Source of the DNA: an uncultured Paraprevotella sp. | GTDB taxonomy: Bacteria; Bacteroidota; Bacteroidia; Bacteroidales; Bacteroidaceae | Direction: 5' to 3' | Assembly (NCBI GenBank): GCA_944321525.1 | Contig: CALULQ010000030.1 | Span: forward strand, 1-46,877 | Length of the DNA: 46,877 nucleotides | Part shown: positions 8,213 through 20,067 of the stretch, piece after piece | Numbering within the stretch: position 1 is the first letter of the stretch | How the letters are laid out: each line of letters starts with the position of its first letter | Position numbers and translations under genes: made by a program | Notes under the pieces: model-generated | Databases searched by the model: none | The model's input: only the letters and a program-made list of their open reading frames with translations | Told to the model about the DNA's origin: nothing

Positions 8213-9457
8213 ATGAACTTGAACCTATTCATAGCCCGTAAACTTTTCCGCGAGCGCGGCGACGTGGTGAAAGTGTCGCGCCCCGCCATCCTGATAGCGA
8301 TTGCCGGGGTGGCCATCGGGCTGGCCGTGATGATCGTTTCGGTGTGCGTGGTGCTGGGGTTCAAACGGGAAATCAGTGCGAAGGTGTCCGGTTTCGGTTC
8401 CCATGTGCAAATCCTGAATTATGCTTCTGTGGCTACCAATTCTCCGCAGCCCATCCAGCTGACCGATTCGCTGGCGGGCGTGGTGCGGGGCGTGCCGGGC
8501 GTGGTGCACATCCAGCGGTTCTGCAACAAGGAAGGTATTCTCAAGACCGATGAGGAGTTCAAGGGCATCATGCTGCAAGGCGTGGGGCCGGAATTCGACT
8601 CTACGTTTTTGGCTTCGCACTTGGAGGAAGGCGAGTTCCCGGCTTTCTCCGACACGGCCTCTACGGGGCGGATTGTGATTTCGCGCCAGGTGGCCGACGA
8701 TTTGCGCCTTGGCGTAGGGGACAAAGTCTATGCCTATTTCTTCGAAAATTCAGTGCGCACCCGCCGTTTCACGGTGAGCGGTATCTATTGTACCCATTTG
8801 GAGGAGTTTGACAACTCGCTGGTATTTACCGACCTTTACACATGCAATAGGTTGAACGCCTGGCAACCGGACCAGTATAGCGGTCTGGAAGTTAAGACGG
8901 AGAATTTGGAACGCTCGGCGCAGGTGGCCGACGAACTGGTGGGGCACTTTAACCGCCAGACGGATGCATACGGCGAATCATACATCGTCATGACGGTGCA
9001 GGAACTTTACCCGCAAATGTTCGCCTGGCTCGACTTGTTGGATGTCAACGTGTGGGTCATCTTGGCGTTGATGGTGGCCGTGGCAGGCTTTACGATGGTG
9101 TCCGGCTTGCTCATCATCATCTTGGAGCGCACTAACTTCATCGGCGTGATGAAGGCTCTGGGAGCCACGAATCGCTCCATCCGTCACATTTTCCTCTATT
9201 TCGCCGTGATGGTCATCGGGCAAGGGCTGCTTTGGGGCAACGTCTTTGGCGTGGGGCTGGTGCTGCTGCAGAAATATGCGGGAGTGTTTCGTTTGGATGC
9301 TTCCACATATTACGTGGACACGGTGCCGGTGGCGCTCCATTGGGGTTATGTGCTGGCTATCAACGCGGCCACCCTTGTCATTTGCGTGCTTTCGCTCATC
9401 GTCCCGAGCTTCCTGGTGTCGCGCATTCATCCGGCAAAATCCATCCGTTTCGAGTAA
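8213..9457 (+). CDS. FtsX-like ABC permease (LolC/LolE-type)
   Basis: A 414-aa inner-membrane protein with the family layout: one N-terminal membrane segment (about 24-45, IAIAGVAIGLAVMIVSVCVVLGF), a large periplasmic MacB_PCD-like domain (about 50-270), and three C-terminal segments (near 275-300, 325-350, 375-400). The segment LERTNFIGVMKALGATNRSIR is the conserved FtsX cytoplasmic loop. In the Lol system such permeases release lipoproteins to LolA with the ATPase LolD. No ATPase gene is adjacent, so the partner must be encoded elsewhere. It starts at GAGGGGATG, 13 nt after the aminotransferase. Lol role likely but not proven; another FtsX-family exporter is possible. Confidence 0.85.
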   Translation: MNLNLFIARKLFRERGDVVKVSRPAILIAIAGVAIGLAVMIVSVCVVLGFKREISAKVSGFGSHVQILNYASVATNSPQPIQLTDSLAGVVRGVPGVVHIQRFCNKEGILKTDEEFKGIMLQGVGPEFDSTFLASHLEEGEFPAFSDTASTGRIVISRQVADDLRLGVGDKVYAYFFENSVRTRRFTVSGIYCTHLEEFDNSLVFTDLYTCNRLNAWQPDQYSGLEVKTENLERSAQVADELVGHFNRQTDAYGESYIVMTVQELYPQMFAWLDLLDVNVWVILALMVAVAGFTMVSGLLIIILERTNFIGVMKALGATNRSIRHIFLYFAVMVIGQGLLWGNVFGVGLVLLQKYAGVFRLDASTYYVDTVPVALHWGYVLAINAATLVICVLSLIVPSFLVSRIHPAKSIRFE

Positions 9458-9541
9458 CGCGCATTGCGATGATGTTTCACCCGTATTACATTTTTATGAA
9501 AAATGTTATAGAAACATAATAGAGGCAAAATAGAAAATCGC

Positions 9542-9549
9542 TATCTTTG
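9542..9549 (+). promoter_or_regulatory. Promoter -7 box for the phosphate transporter
   Basis: TATCTTTG matches TAnnTTTG and lies 26 nt before the ATG at 9576. No good TTTG -33 element is visible in the AT-rich sequence upstream. Confidence 0.55.
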
Positions 9550-9575
9550 CTGTCGGATCAAAAAGAAGCGATTGT

Positions 9576-11837
9576 ATGGAATACATTTATCTGGGGATAG
9601 TCATTTTCTTGTTCGCCCTCTCCACTTTTGATTTGTTCGTCGGGGTGAGCAATGATGCAGTGAACTTTTTAGGGTCGGCCATCGGTTCGAAAGTGGCCCG
9701 TTTCAAAACCATCCTGATCATCGCTGCCGTGGGCATTTTCGTGGGCGCCACTACGAGCGACGGCATGATGGACATAGCGAGGCATGGCATATTCCATCCG
9801 GAGTTTTTCAGCTTTGCAGAACTGATGTGCGTGTTCTTGGCCGTGGTGGCCTCGGATGTCATCCTGCTCGACATCTTCAACACGTTGGGTATGCCTACCT
9901 CCACCACCGTGTCGATGGTGTTCGAATTGCTGGGCGGCAGCACGGCTTTGGCTCTGGTGAAGATGCTTCACGACTCCTCGCTTACTTATGCCGGCCTGAT
10001 CAACACCGACAAGGCATTCACGGTCATCATGGCCATCTTCCTTTCCGTTGCTATTGCTTTCGTTTTCGGTTTGGTCGTTCAGTGGCTGTCCCGCCTGATA
10101 TTCACTTTCCATTATACGAAACATTTGAAATATGCCATCGGCATTTTCGGCGGCCTTTCCATTACGTCAATCGCTTACTTCCTGCTGGTGAAAGGCTTTG
10201 GCAGTGCTTCTTTCATGACTGCCGACGTGAAGGCGTGGATTGCCGAACACACGCATGAGATACTCATTTCCTTTATTATAGGTTTCACGCTGTTGATGCA
10301 AATCCTGCACTGGTGCAAGGTCAACGTGTTCAAGATTATCGTGCTCTTTGGAACCTTCTCCTTGGCCATGGCCTTTGCGGGGAACGACTTGGTGAACTTC
10401 ATTGGTGTGATGCTGGCCGGTTTCTCCTCCTACCAAGACTTCATGGCTACACCGGGCGCCGATCCCGCCACGCACATGATGGGAGCATTGAACGAATCGG
10501 CGAGCACGTCGATTTTCTTCCTTGTCGCTGCCGGCATCATTATGACGATTGCCTTGCTGACTTCGAAGAAGGCGCAGAACGTGGTGAAAACTTCTGTGGA
10601 CTTGTCACGCCAGACTGCCGGAAACGAAATGTTCGGTTCTTCGCGCTTCGCACGTCGTCTGGTGAGGAACGTCATCAACATGAATGAGTTCGTGGTGGAG
10701 CACATGCCGGGCAAGATGCGGGCTTGGATAGACTCCCGTTTCAATTCGGACGAGGCCATCATGCCCAACGGTGCGGCTTTCGACTTGGTGCGGGCTTCCG
10801 TCAACCTGGTGTTGGCCGGACTGCTTATCGTGGTGGGCACTTCGCTGAAGTTGCCATTGTCCACCACTTATGTGGCCTTTATGGTAGGTATGGGGTCTTC
10901 TTTGGCCGACCGGGCATGGGGGCGCGAGAGTGCCGTGTTCCGCGTCACTGGCGTTGTGTCGGTGATTGGCGGCTGGTTCATGACGGCCGGCGCAGCCTTT
11001 TTCCTTTGCTTCACAGTGACGTTGCTTATTCATTTCGGAGGCGTGGTGGCCATGGTCCTGCTGGTGGTTGTGGTTGTGCTGATGCTCATCAACAACAACC
11101 GGAGCTACAAGAAGCGTATGGCGGCCGTGCAGCATGACGAGATTTTCACGGAACTGGCCCAGACCAATGACAAGGATGAATCTTGGGTGTTGCTGAACAA
11201 GCACATCAGCGTCTATCAATCCAAGATGGTGCGCTACATATCCGATGCTTACATGCAAGCCACGTCCGGCCTGATTACGGAAGATGTGAAACTGCTGCGG
11301 CGCACGTTGAACAGCTTGGATGATGAACGCAAGAACTGGAAGGTCATTCGCCGGAAAGAGCTGGTGGGTCTCCGCAAGATTGACCCGCTGCAAGCCGTGG
11401 AGAAGGACACGTGGTTTCATCTGGCCTGCAACAGTTGTGAGCAAAGCCTTTACTGTCTCAAACGCATGTGCGAGCCTTTCTTGGAGCATGTGGACAACAA
11501 TTTCAACCCCATGCCGGAGGAGTATGTGACGGAATTCGAACCTATCCGCGAGCGGGTGGAGAAACTGATGGACACGATTGCCGGCATGATAGAGAAAGGC
11601 GACTATGAGCAAGCCTTGCAGGTGCGGCAGTTTGGCGACGAGATGAAAACCCAGCTTTCGCAGCTCCGGAAAATACAACAGGAGCGCATCCGCAAGGGAG
11701 ATATGGAGAACCTGAAGATTGAGTACCTCTACATGAGTACGTTGCAGGAGACTCAGGAAATCATCAGCCACATGCGCCATTGGGTGCGTGCCTGCCGCCG
11801 TTTCCAGCAAGAAAAAGGCGTAGTAACGGTATTGTAA
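9576..11837 (+). CDS. PiT-family inorganic phosphate transporter with C-terminal PhoU-like domain
   Basis: A 753-aa protein. The membrane part (about 1-505) carries both inverted PiT signatures: GVSNDAVNF at 23-31 and GNDLVNF at 269-275, plus NTLGMPTSTT (102-111) and its later echo KLPLSTTYVAFMVG. These mark a cation-coupled phosphate symporter. Residues about 510-753 are soluble and helical (ending LQETQEIISHMRHWVRACRRFQQ) and resemble PhoU-type four-helix repeats. This makes the protein longer than the ~420-500 aa of simple PiT proteins. The gene is followed by a PhoB/PhoR-like pair, so transport and phosphate sensing may be linked here. Start fits the promoter at 9542. Confidence 0.9.
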   Translation: MEYIYLGIVIFLFALSTFDLFVGVSNDAVNFLGSAIGSKVARFKTILIIAAVGIFVGATTSDGMMDIARHGIFHPEFFSFAELMCVFLAVVASDVILLDIFNTLGMPTSTTVSMVFELLGGSTALALVKMLHDSSLTYAGLINTDKAFTVIMAIFLSVAIAFVFGLVVQWLSRLIFTFHYTKHLKYAIGIFGGLSITSIAYFLLVKGFGSASFMTADVKAWIAEHTHEILISFIIGFTLLMQILHWCKVNVFKIIVLFGTFSLAMAFAGNDLVNFIGVMLAGFSSYQDFMATPGADPATHMMGALNESASTSIFFLVAAGIIMTIALLTSKKAQNVVKTSVDLSRQTAGNEMFGSSRFARRLVRNVINMNEFVVEHMPGKMRAWIDSRFNSDEAIMPNGAAFDLVRASVNLVLAGLLIVVGTSLKLPLSTTYVAFMVGMGSSLADRAWGRESAVFRVTGVVSVIGGWFMTAGAAFFLCFTVTLLIHFGGVVAMVLLVVVVVLMLINNNRSYKKRMAAVQHDEIFTELAQTNDKDESWVLLNKHISVYQSKMVRYISDAYMQATSGLITEDVKLLRRTLNSLDDERKNWKVIRRKELVGLRKIDPLQAVEKDTWFHLACNSCEQSLYCLKRMCEPFLEHVDNNFNPMPEEYVTEFEPIRERVEKLMDTIAGMIEKGDYEQALQVRQFGDEMKTQLSQLRKIQQERIRKGDMENLKIEYLYMSTLQETQEIISHMRHWVRACRRFQQEKGVVTVL

Positions 11838-11870
11838 CATAGGTTTCATAACCGTGTAACAATGTCCTTG

Positions 11871-11878
11871 TAATTTTG
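11871..11878 (+). promoter_or_regulatory. Promoter -7 box for the two-component operon
   Basis: TAATTTTG matches TAnnTTTG, 38 nt before the ATG at 11917. A weak TTTC (11844-11847) is the only candidate upstream element. It gives the regulator pair its own promoter, separate from the transporter. Confidence 0.55.
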
Positions 11879-11916
11879 CATTCGAGAAATAACCACTTAA
11901 AAAGAAATAGAGTCTG

Positions 11917-12615
11917 ATGAATACAAATTACAGGATACTCGTTGTGGACGATGAGGAAGATTTGTGCGACATCTTGAAGTTCAATCTGGAAAACGAGGGG
12001 TACGAGGTTGAAACGGCTAATTCCGCGGAGGAGGCTCTGCGGATGGACTTGACGAAGTTTCACCTCCTGCTTTTGGATGTGATGATGGGGGAGATTTCGG
12101 GATTCAAAATGGCCAAGATGCTCAAGCAGGTGCGTGAGACACGCGACATTCCCATCATCTTCCTTACGGCGCGTGACACGGAGAATGATGCTGTCACTGG
12201 CTTTACGCTCGGTGCGGACGACTACATTTCCAAGCCATTTTCTTTGCGCGAAGTGCAGATGCGCATCAAGGCAGTGCTACGCCGCACGGCGCCGCGCCAG
12301 ACCGTGCCTGCGGCATACATCGGTTTCAAGGAACTGAAGCTGGACCTGAACAAGAAGGAAGCTACCTTGGCTGGAGAATCCTTGCAGCTGACCAAGACGG
12401 AGTTCGAAATCTTGCGTCTGTTGTTGGAAAACGAGGGACGTGTATTCTCGCGGGCAGAAATCTTGCGCCGTATATGGAATAACGACGCGGAAGTGCTCGA
12501 CCGTACGGTAGACGTGAACATTACCCGTTTGCGTAAGAAGCTGGATGGCTATGGGAAGTATGTCGTCACCCGCTTGGGATATGGCTATTGTTTTGATACT
12601 TCGGTAAAAGATTGA
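11917..12615 (+). CDS. OmpR/PhoB-family response regulator
   Basis: A 232-aa two-domain regulator. The receiver (about 6-120) has the acidic pocket D11/D12, phosphoacceptor D54 (LLLDVMM), T84 and K106 (YISKPFS). The C-terminal winged helix (about 135-230) has the family pattern LTKTEFEILRLLLENEGRVFSRAEIL and DRTVDVNITRLRKKL. It should bind DNA as a dimer when phosphorylated by the kinase encoded 1 nt downstream. Because the PiT/PhoU-like gene lies just upstream, phosphate control is the likeliest role; other OmpR-type roles cannot be excluded. Confidence 0.92.
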   Translation: MNTNYRILVVDDEEDLCDILKFNLENEGYEVETANSAEEALRMDLTKFHLLLLDVMMGEISGFKMAKMLKQVRETRDIPIIFLTARDTENDAVTGFTLGADDYISKPFSLREVQMRIKAVLRRTAPRQTVPAAYIGFKELKLDLNKKEATLAGESLQLTKTEFEILRLLLENEGRVFSRAEILRRIWNNDAEVLDRTVDVNITRLRKKLDGYGKYVVTRLGYGYCFDTSVKD

Positions 12616-12616
12616 C

Positions 12617-14398
12617 ATGAAGAAAACGTGCCTGTCCTTCAGCCAGTATTTGTTCTTTTCCGTCACGGCCATTTATTGTGTGTTTGTGGCGGGCTTCTTG
12701 TACTACCAATACCATCGTGAGAAGCAGCATAAGGTGGAATTGCTGAATTCCACCTTGACGGTGTTCAATGTGGACTTGTACGACCATCTTTCGGATTCGG
12801 CGTTTTCGGTGAAAGACTACGTGGAGCGTTACAGTCGGCGGCATCACTTGCAGGAACTTCGTGTCACCATCGTAGACGAGCGCGGGACAGTGCTTTTCGA
12901 CAATGATATCCCTTCGGGACAGACTCCGGGAAACCACTTGGATCGCGAAGAGATACGCGACGCGTTGTCCGACGGGAGCGGCTATTCCATCAAGCGGACT
13001 TCGGAAACGCTCGGCGGTGCTTTCTTCTATTCAGCCAACTATTTCCCAGACAAGAAGTTGTTCGTGCGCAGTGCTTTGCCCTATGACACCAACTTGATAG
13101 ACATGCTGAATGCGGACGAAGGCTACTTGTGGTTTTCGTTCCTGCTTTCGGCCTTCCTGCTGTTGGTGTTCTATAATCTCACGGAGCGTTTGGGAGCGAT
13201 GATTACTCAACTCCGTAAGTTCGCTTACCGGGCCGATCAAGACGAGGCTGTGGATACGGAAGACCTGAAGGGCTTGGGCAACAGCGACCTGGGACAAATT
13301 TCCCGCCACATCGTGGATATCTACACCCGTTTGCGTAAGACCAAGGACGATTTGTTCCGCGAGCGTGAGAAACTTATTACTCACTTGCAGATTTCCAATG
13401 AAGGACTGGCGATTTTCAATGCCGGACGCGACGTCGTGCTGGCCAACGGACTCTTCATGCAATACATTAATTTGATTTCCGACCGCAACATTGGGGCAGT
13501 GGAGGAGGCTTTCCAAGTGAAAGAGCTACAACCGTTGGTGGAGTTCATCAGGATGTCGCGCGAGAATTTCACGCAGGGCGAGTTGCGTCAGAAGTTGCTG
13601 GTGATAGACAAGAACGGTTATGTCTTCAACCTTTCCGTGGCCTTGTTCGTGGACAACAGTTTCGAGATTTCCATCTCAGACATCACCAAACAGGAGGAAC
13701 AGGCCCGCATGAAGCAGCAAATCACTCAAAATATAGCCCACGAGTTGAAGACGCCCGTGAGCAGCATTCAAGGTTATCTGGAAACCATCCTCAACAATCC
13801 AGACCTTCCGCCTGAAATGCTGAGAAAGTTCATCGAACGCAGTTTTGCGCAGAGCAACCGGCTGACGAACCTCTTGCAGGACATTTCCACCCTGACACGC
13901 ATGACAGAGGCCGGACAGATGATTGATGTTTCGGATGTGGACATTGCCCCCATGATTCACAACATTGTGACGGAACTGGCCCTGAAGTTGGAGGAAAGAC
14001 AGATGAGCGTAGATGTGAATGTACCGAAGAAGATGATTATTCAAGGGAATTCATCTCTGCTCTATTCCATCTTCCGCAACCTGATGGACAACGCCATCGC
14101 GTATGCCGGGAACGGCACGCACGTGAACATAGTGTGCTATTCGGAGGACGAGGAGAGTTATTACTTCTCCTTCAGTGACAACGGGGTGGGAGTGGCGCCG
14201 CAACACTTGGGACGCATTTTCGAGCGTTTCTATCGGGTGGACAAGGGGCGAAGCCGGAAGCTGGGCGGAACCGGCTTGGGGCTGGCCATTGTGAAAAATG
14301 CCGTGCTGTTCCATGGCGGGAACATCAATGCACGTCCCACCGGTACGGGGCATGGCTTGGAGTTCATCTTCACGTTGAAGAAGAATAGGCACAATTAA
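12617..14398 (+). CDS. Membrane sensor histidine kinase (PhoR-like)
   Basis: A 593-aa kinase. It has two membrane segments (about 11-30 and 169-188) enclosing a ~140-residue extracytoplasmic domain, then a linker, a PAS-like domain (about 255-360), and the dimerisation/phosphoacceptor helix with H375 in NIAHELKTP. The ATPase domain has an N-box (NLMDNAIAYAG), G1 (DNGVG), F-box (IFERFYRVDKGRSR) and G2 (GGTGLGLAIVKN). All kinase motifs are intact. It begins 1 nt after the regulator's stop, so the pair is translationally coupled. The PAS plus H-box arrangement is PhoR-like, in keeping with the phosphate transporter upstream. Its 3' end overlaps the convergent TonB-C gene by 4 nt. Confidence 0.92.
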   Translation: MKKTCLSFSQYLFFSVTAIYCVFVAGFLYYQYHREKQHKVELLNSTLTVFNVDLYDHLSDSAFSVKDYVERYSRRHHLQELRVTIVDERGTVLFDNDIPSGQTPGNHLDREEIRDALSDGSGYSIKRTSETLGGAFFYSANYFPDKKLFVRSALPYDTNLIDMLNADEGYLWFSFLLSAFLLLVFYNLTERLGAMITQLRKFAYRADQDEAVDTEDLKGLGNSDLGQISRHIVDIYTRLRKTKDDLFREREKLITHLQISNEGLAIFNAGRDVVLANGLFMQYINLISDRNIGAVEEAFQVKELQPLVEFIRMSRENFTQGELRQKLLVIDKNGYVFNLSVALFVDNSFEISISDITKQEEQARMKQQITQNIAHELKTPVSSIQGYLETILNNPDLPPEMLRKFIERSFAQSNRLTNLLQDISTLTRMTEAGQMIDVSDVDIAPMIHNIVTELALKLEERQMSVDVNVPKKMIIQGNSSLLYSIFRNLMDNAIAYAGNGTHVNIVCYSEDEESYYFSFSDNGVGVAPQHLGRIFERFYRVDKGRSRKLGGTGLGLAIVKNAVLFHGGNINARPTGTGHGLEFIFTLKKNRHN

Positions 14399-14976
14399 TG
14401 GATGACCTCTCTCTGGCGGGTGGTAGCATGAGTATCGCTGCCGTCAACGGGTATGCAGTTTTGGAATATCGCTCCGATTCCGCGTTTTATGAGAATCAGT
14501 CTGTCTTCACTATTGTTTGTGAGAGGATGCTTGCGCCTGTTCCTGTAGTTTTGCGGAGAGAACCGGATATGTAGTGTAAACTCGTAAGGGATGTATTTTC
14601 CTTCCTTGTACCCCGGCGACCATTTGGGCATGACGCTGAATATCCGCATGACAGCATCGCTCAGCATCGGGTGCGGGCTTTGCAGGATTTCCGGTTCTGT
14701 GGCATATCCTGACGAGTCCACGACAAACCGGACATAGACGTCTCCTCCGATTTTCTTCTTGACGGCAGCTTTGGGATAGTGCAGATGTTCTTTCAGGAAG
14801 TCGGTGAAGAAACTAACGTCTCCGCCCGGAAAGCGTGGCATGGCGATGATGACCATACGGGAAGTCGAGTTGGCAGGTGCGTTGACGGCAATAGGTGCGC
14901 TGTCAGGTTTCCCTTGCATGGGCGTATAGAGACAGCATGCAATGGCTATAGCCAAAAGTCTTCTGAGCCGTATCAT
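14395..14976 (-). CDS. TonB C-terminal domain protein, periplasmic
   Basis: A 193-aa protein with an N-terminal signal or anchor (RLRRLLAIAIACCLYTPMQG). Residues about 45-140 match the TonB_C fold: PRFPGGDVSFFTDFLKEHLHYP, GDVYVRFVVDSSGYATE, MPKWSPGYKEGKYIPYEFTLHIRF. Classical TonB has a membrane helix and a Pro-rich spacer; both are missing here, so this is a short, stand-alone TonB_C protein of the kind common in Bacteroidetes. It may energise or contact TonB-dependent receptors, but this is inference. The last ~50 residues are basic and unrelated to the domain. Upstream, TATATTTA (15003-15010, minus strand) is a near-match to the -7 box. Confidence 0.8.
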   Translation of the reverse strand: MIRLRRLLAIAIACCLYTPMQGKPDSAPIAVNAPANSTSRMVIIAMPRFPGGDVSFFTDFLKEHLHYPKAAVKKKIGGDVYVRFVVDSSGYATEPEILQSPHPMLSDAVMRIFSVMPKWSPGYKEGKYIPYEFTLHIRFSPQNYRNRRKHPLTNNSEDRLILIKRGIGAIFQNCIPVDGSDTHATTRQREVIH

Positions 14977-15013
14977 GGTTTCATGTTTTAGGATTCATGC
15001 CGTAAATATACTA

Positions 15014-15052
15014 AAAAACTCTTGCAAACTAAGCATGCTTGCAAGAGTTTTT
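15014..15052 (-). terminator. Terminator of tRNA-Arg
   Basis: A perfect 14-bp inverted repeat (aaaaactcttgcaa / ttgcaagagttttt) with an 11-nt loop begins 2 nt beyond the tRNA's 3' end. The stem supplies A- and T-tracts on both strands, so it could work in either direction. Confidence 0.85.
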
Positions 15053-15053
15053 G

Positions 15054-15127
15054 TGACTCCTACAGGATTCAAACCTGTAACCTTCTGATCCGTAGTCAGA
15101 TGCTCTATTCAGTTGAGCTAAGGAGCC
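15054..15127 (-). tRNA. tRNA-Arg (ACG anticodon)
   Basis: On the minus strand the acceptor GGCTCCT pairs with AGGAGTC (one G-U) and is followed by discriminator A. The anticodon arm tctga / ctacgga / tcaga gives ACG, which reads CGU and, after deamination to inosine, CGC/CGA. The T-arm contains the loop ttgaatc. All four arms can be drawn; CCA is not encoded. Confidence 0.95.
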
Positions 15128-15149
15128 GTCCTTGTTTGTTTTCTGGCTG

Positions 15150-15181
15150 CAAAGTTAGTGTTTTTCTCCGTAACGGCCAAA
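15150..15181 (-). promoter_or_regulatory. Promoter of tRNA-Arg
   Basis: On the minus strand TTTG (15181-15178) is followed after 20 nt by TAACTTTG (15157-15150), an exact TAnnTTTG -7 box, about 22 nt before the tRNA. One of the clearest promoters in the window. Confidence 0.75.
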
Positions 15182-15234
15182 TCTTGGCCCGTTTTTTTGA
15201 GATGGTTGAGCATTTATCGCAATCGAAAACGGAA

Positions 15235-15261
15235 GCAGGCCGGGGGAGCTCCCCGGCCTGC
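15235..15261 (-). terminator. Terminator of htpG
   Basis: An 11-bp GC-rich stem (gcaggccgggg / ccccggcctgc) with a 5-nt loop starts 27 nt past the htpG stop. The downstream tail on the minus strand (ttccgttttcgatt) is only moderately T-rich. Confidence 0.65.
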
Positions 15262-15287
15262 GGTCATATACAAGGCTATAAGGCTTT

Positions 15288-17342
15288 TTACTGAATCAGG
15301 TCGATGCTGCGTTTCACGAAGTTGCTCAGCGCTTCGCCTTTCAGCATGCCGTTCTGCAGCAAAGCCAGGTCGATGAGCTGGTGCACCTTCTTGTTGTCCT
15401 TGCCGTAGGCGGCCAGCACGTCGTTCTTCTTCTTCTCTTCGGCCGCGATGTCGCTGTGGCATTTCTCGAGTTCGTCCTTCTGTGCCTGGTCGATTTCCTC
15501 GGGCTTCTTGCCGTCCTGTTGCTGATGGAGCACGGCCTCGCGGGCGTGCAGGCCCTTCAGTTCGGCTTCGATGGGCTTCAACTGTTCTGCCATACCGTTT
15601 TCGCTGTCGGCCAGCACCTCTTTGATGAGCCGGTGGTCGGTGTTCAGCACCAAGGTGTACATGTCCGGCATTTCGCCGTAGAACGACATGCCCGGCTGGA
15701 TGTGCGCCATGTCCTTCATGCGTCGCATGTATTCGCTCTGCGTGATGGTGACCGGCAGTCCGTTCTCGCCCATGGCCTGGGTTTCCACGTGGAATTCCGT
15801 CTTGTCCAGTTTGGGCATCTGGAAGTTGAACACGGCTGACAAATTGGCGCTTCTCTCGGCCTCCAGTTCCGTCTTGGCGGCATCTTCCTTCACGATGAGG
15901 CGGTCGATGATGTCCGCATCCACGCGGGTGAAGCGGCTCTTCTCAAATTTGCGCTCCAACATCGACACCAGCGGCGTGTCCAGTTGCCCGTCGAGCAGCA
16001 GCACGCTGTAGCCTTTGTTCTTTGCGGCCTCGATGTAGCTGTATTGCGCTTCCTTGTTCTGGGCGTACAGGTAAATCACGTTGCCGTCCTTGTCCGTCTG
16101 GTTGTCCTTGATGAGCGTCTGATACTCCTCGAAGGTGAAGTGCTTGCCGTCGCAGTCCTTGAAGAGGGCAAAGTTCTTGGCTTTCTCGTAGAAGTCCTCC
16201 TCGGTGAGCATGCCGTAGTTGATGAAGATCTTGATGTCGTCCCATTTCTCTTCGAACTCCTTGCGGTCGTTCTTGAACAGGCTTTGCAGGCGGTCGGCCA
16301 CTTTCTTCGTGATGTAGCCCGAAATCTTCTTCACGTTGCTGTCGCTCTGCAGGTAGCTGCGGCTGACGTTCAGCGGGATGTCCGGCGAGTCGATCACGCC
16401 GTGGAGCAGGGTGAGGAAGTCGGGCACGATGCCTTCCACGCTGTCGGTCACGAACACCTGGTTGCAGTACAGTTGTATCTTGTTGCGCTGCAGTTCGATG
16501 TTGCTTTTGATTTTCGGGAAGTAGAGCACGCCCGTGAGGTTGAACGGATAGTCCACGTTCAGGTGAATCCAGATCAGCGGTTCGTCGCTCATCGGGTAAA
16601 GGTTGCGGTATAACTTCTTGTAGTCCTCGTCCTTCATTTCCGACGGTTTTTTGGTCCATATCGGTGTGGTGTCGTTGATGACGTTGTCTTCGTCGGTGTC
16701 CACCATCTTGCCGTCCTTCCACTCCGTCTTCTTGCCCAGCACTACGGGCACGGGGAGGAAGCGGCAGTACTTGTGGAGCAGTTCGTCAATCTTGTTCTTC
16801 TCCAGGAAGTCCTTGCAGTCATCGTCGATGTACATGATGATGTCCGTGCCGCGGTCGTCCTTTTCGGTGTCCTCTATTTCGTAGGACGGGCTGCCGTCGC
16901 AGCTCCATTTCACGGCCTTTGCGCCTTCCTGATAGCTTTTGGTGACGATTTCCACCTTCTTGCTCACCATGAAGGCCGAGTAGAAGCCCAGTCCGAAGTG
17001 GCCGATGATGGCGTTGGCGTCGTCCTTGTATTTGTCCAGGAAGTCGTTGGCGCCCGAGAAGGCAATCTGGTTGATGTATTTGTCGATTTCCTCTTCCGTC
17101 ATGCCGAGTCCGCGGTCGCTCACGGTGATGGTGCCTTTCTCCTTGTCCACGTTCACGCAGACTTTCAGCTCTCCGGTCTCGCCCTTGAAGTCTCCCTTGT
17201 TGGCCAGTGTCTTCAGCTTTTGTGTGGCGTCCACGGCGTTGGACACGATTTCACGGATGAAGATTTCATGGTCGCTGTACAAGAACTTTTTGATGACGGG
17301 GAAGATGTTCTCTGTCGTAACCCCAATGTTTCCTTTTTGCAT
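15288..17342 (-). CDS. htpG: Molecular chaperone HtpG (bacterial Hsp90)
   Basis: A 684-aa ATP-dependent chaperone acting as a cytosolic homodimer. The N-terminal GHKL ATPase shows E31 and N35 (REIVSNAVDA), DRGLGM and the lid glycines in IIGHFGLGFYSAF. The middle domain has the client/ATP segment with R in PLNVSRSYLQSD, and the C-terminal dimerisation domain follows. Length is slightly above E. coli HtpG (624 aa), usual for Bacteroidetes. It lies downstream of clpC on the same strand but is separated by a strong terminator, so it probably has its own promoter; no TAnnTTTG box was found in the short gap. Confidence 0.97.
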   Translation of the reverse strand: MQKGNIGVTTENIFPVIKKFLYSDHEIFIREIVSNAVDATQKLKTLANKGDFKGETGELKVCVNVDKEKGTITVSDRGLGMTEEEIDKYINQIAFSGANDFLDKYKDDANAIIGHFGLGFYSAFMVSKKVEIVTKSYQEGAKAVKWSCDGSPSYEIEDTEKDDRGTDIIMYIDDDCKDFLEKNKIDELLHKYCRFLPVPVVLGKKTEWKDGKMVDTDEDNVINDTTPIWTKKPSEMKDEDYKKLYRNLYPMSDEPLIWIHLNVDYPFNLTGVLYFPKIKSNIELQRNKIQLYCNQVFVTDSVEGIVPDFLTLLHGVIDSPDIPLNVSRSYLQSDSNVKKISGYITKKVADRLQSLFKNDRKEFEEKWDDIKIFINYGMLTEEDFYEKAKNFALFKDCDGKHFTFEEYQTLIKDNQTDKDGNVIYLYAQNKEAQYSYIEAAKNKGYSVLLLDGQLDTPLVSMLERKFEKSRFTRVDADIIDRLIVKEDAAKTELEAERSANLSAVFNFQMPKLDKTEFHVETQAMGENGLPVTITQSEYMRRMKDMAHIQPGMSFYGEMPDMYTLVLNTDHRLIKEVLADSENGMAEQLKPIEAELKGLHAREAVLHQQQDGKKPEEIDQAQKDELEKCHSDIAAEEKKKNDVLAAYGKDNKKVHQLIDLALLQNGMLKGEALSNFVKRSIDLIQ

Positions 17343-17412
17343 GATATTTGGTTTTTATTCGTTTTGTTTGGTTTTGCTGTCTTTCCGCCAATGGGCGGAC
17401 ACCCGTAAGTGT

Positions 17413-17451
17413 ACAAAAAAAGTGCCAAGCGTTGGCTTTGCTTGGCACTTT
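17413..17451 (-). terminator. Terminator of clpC
   Basis: On the minus strand a 12-bp perfect stem (aaagtgccaagc / gcttggcacttt) with a 9-nt loop is followed by a T-tract (ttttttt). It lies 10 nt past the clpC stop and isolates clpC from htpG. Confidence 0.9.
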
Positions 17452-17460
17452 AACATATAT

Positions 17461-20031
<2,571 letters not shown>

Positions 20032-20067
20032 GCTGTGCAAATTCCTCCTCGTTAGTGGCTATCGCCG

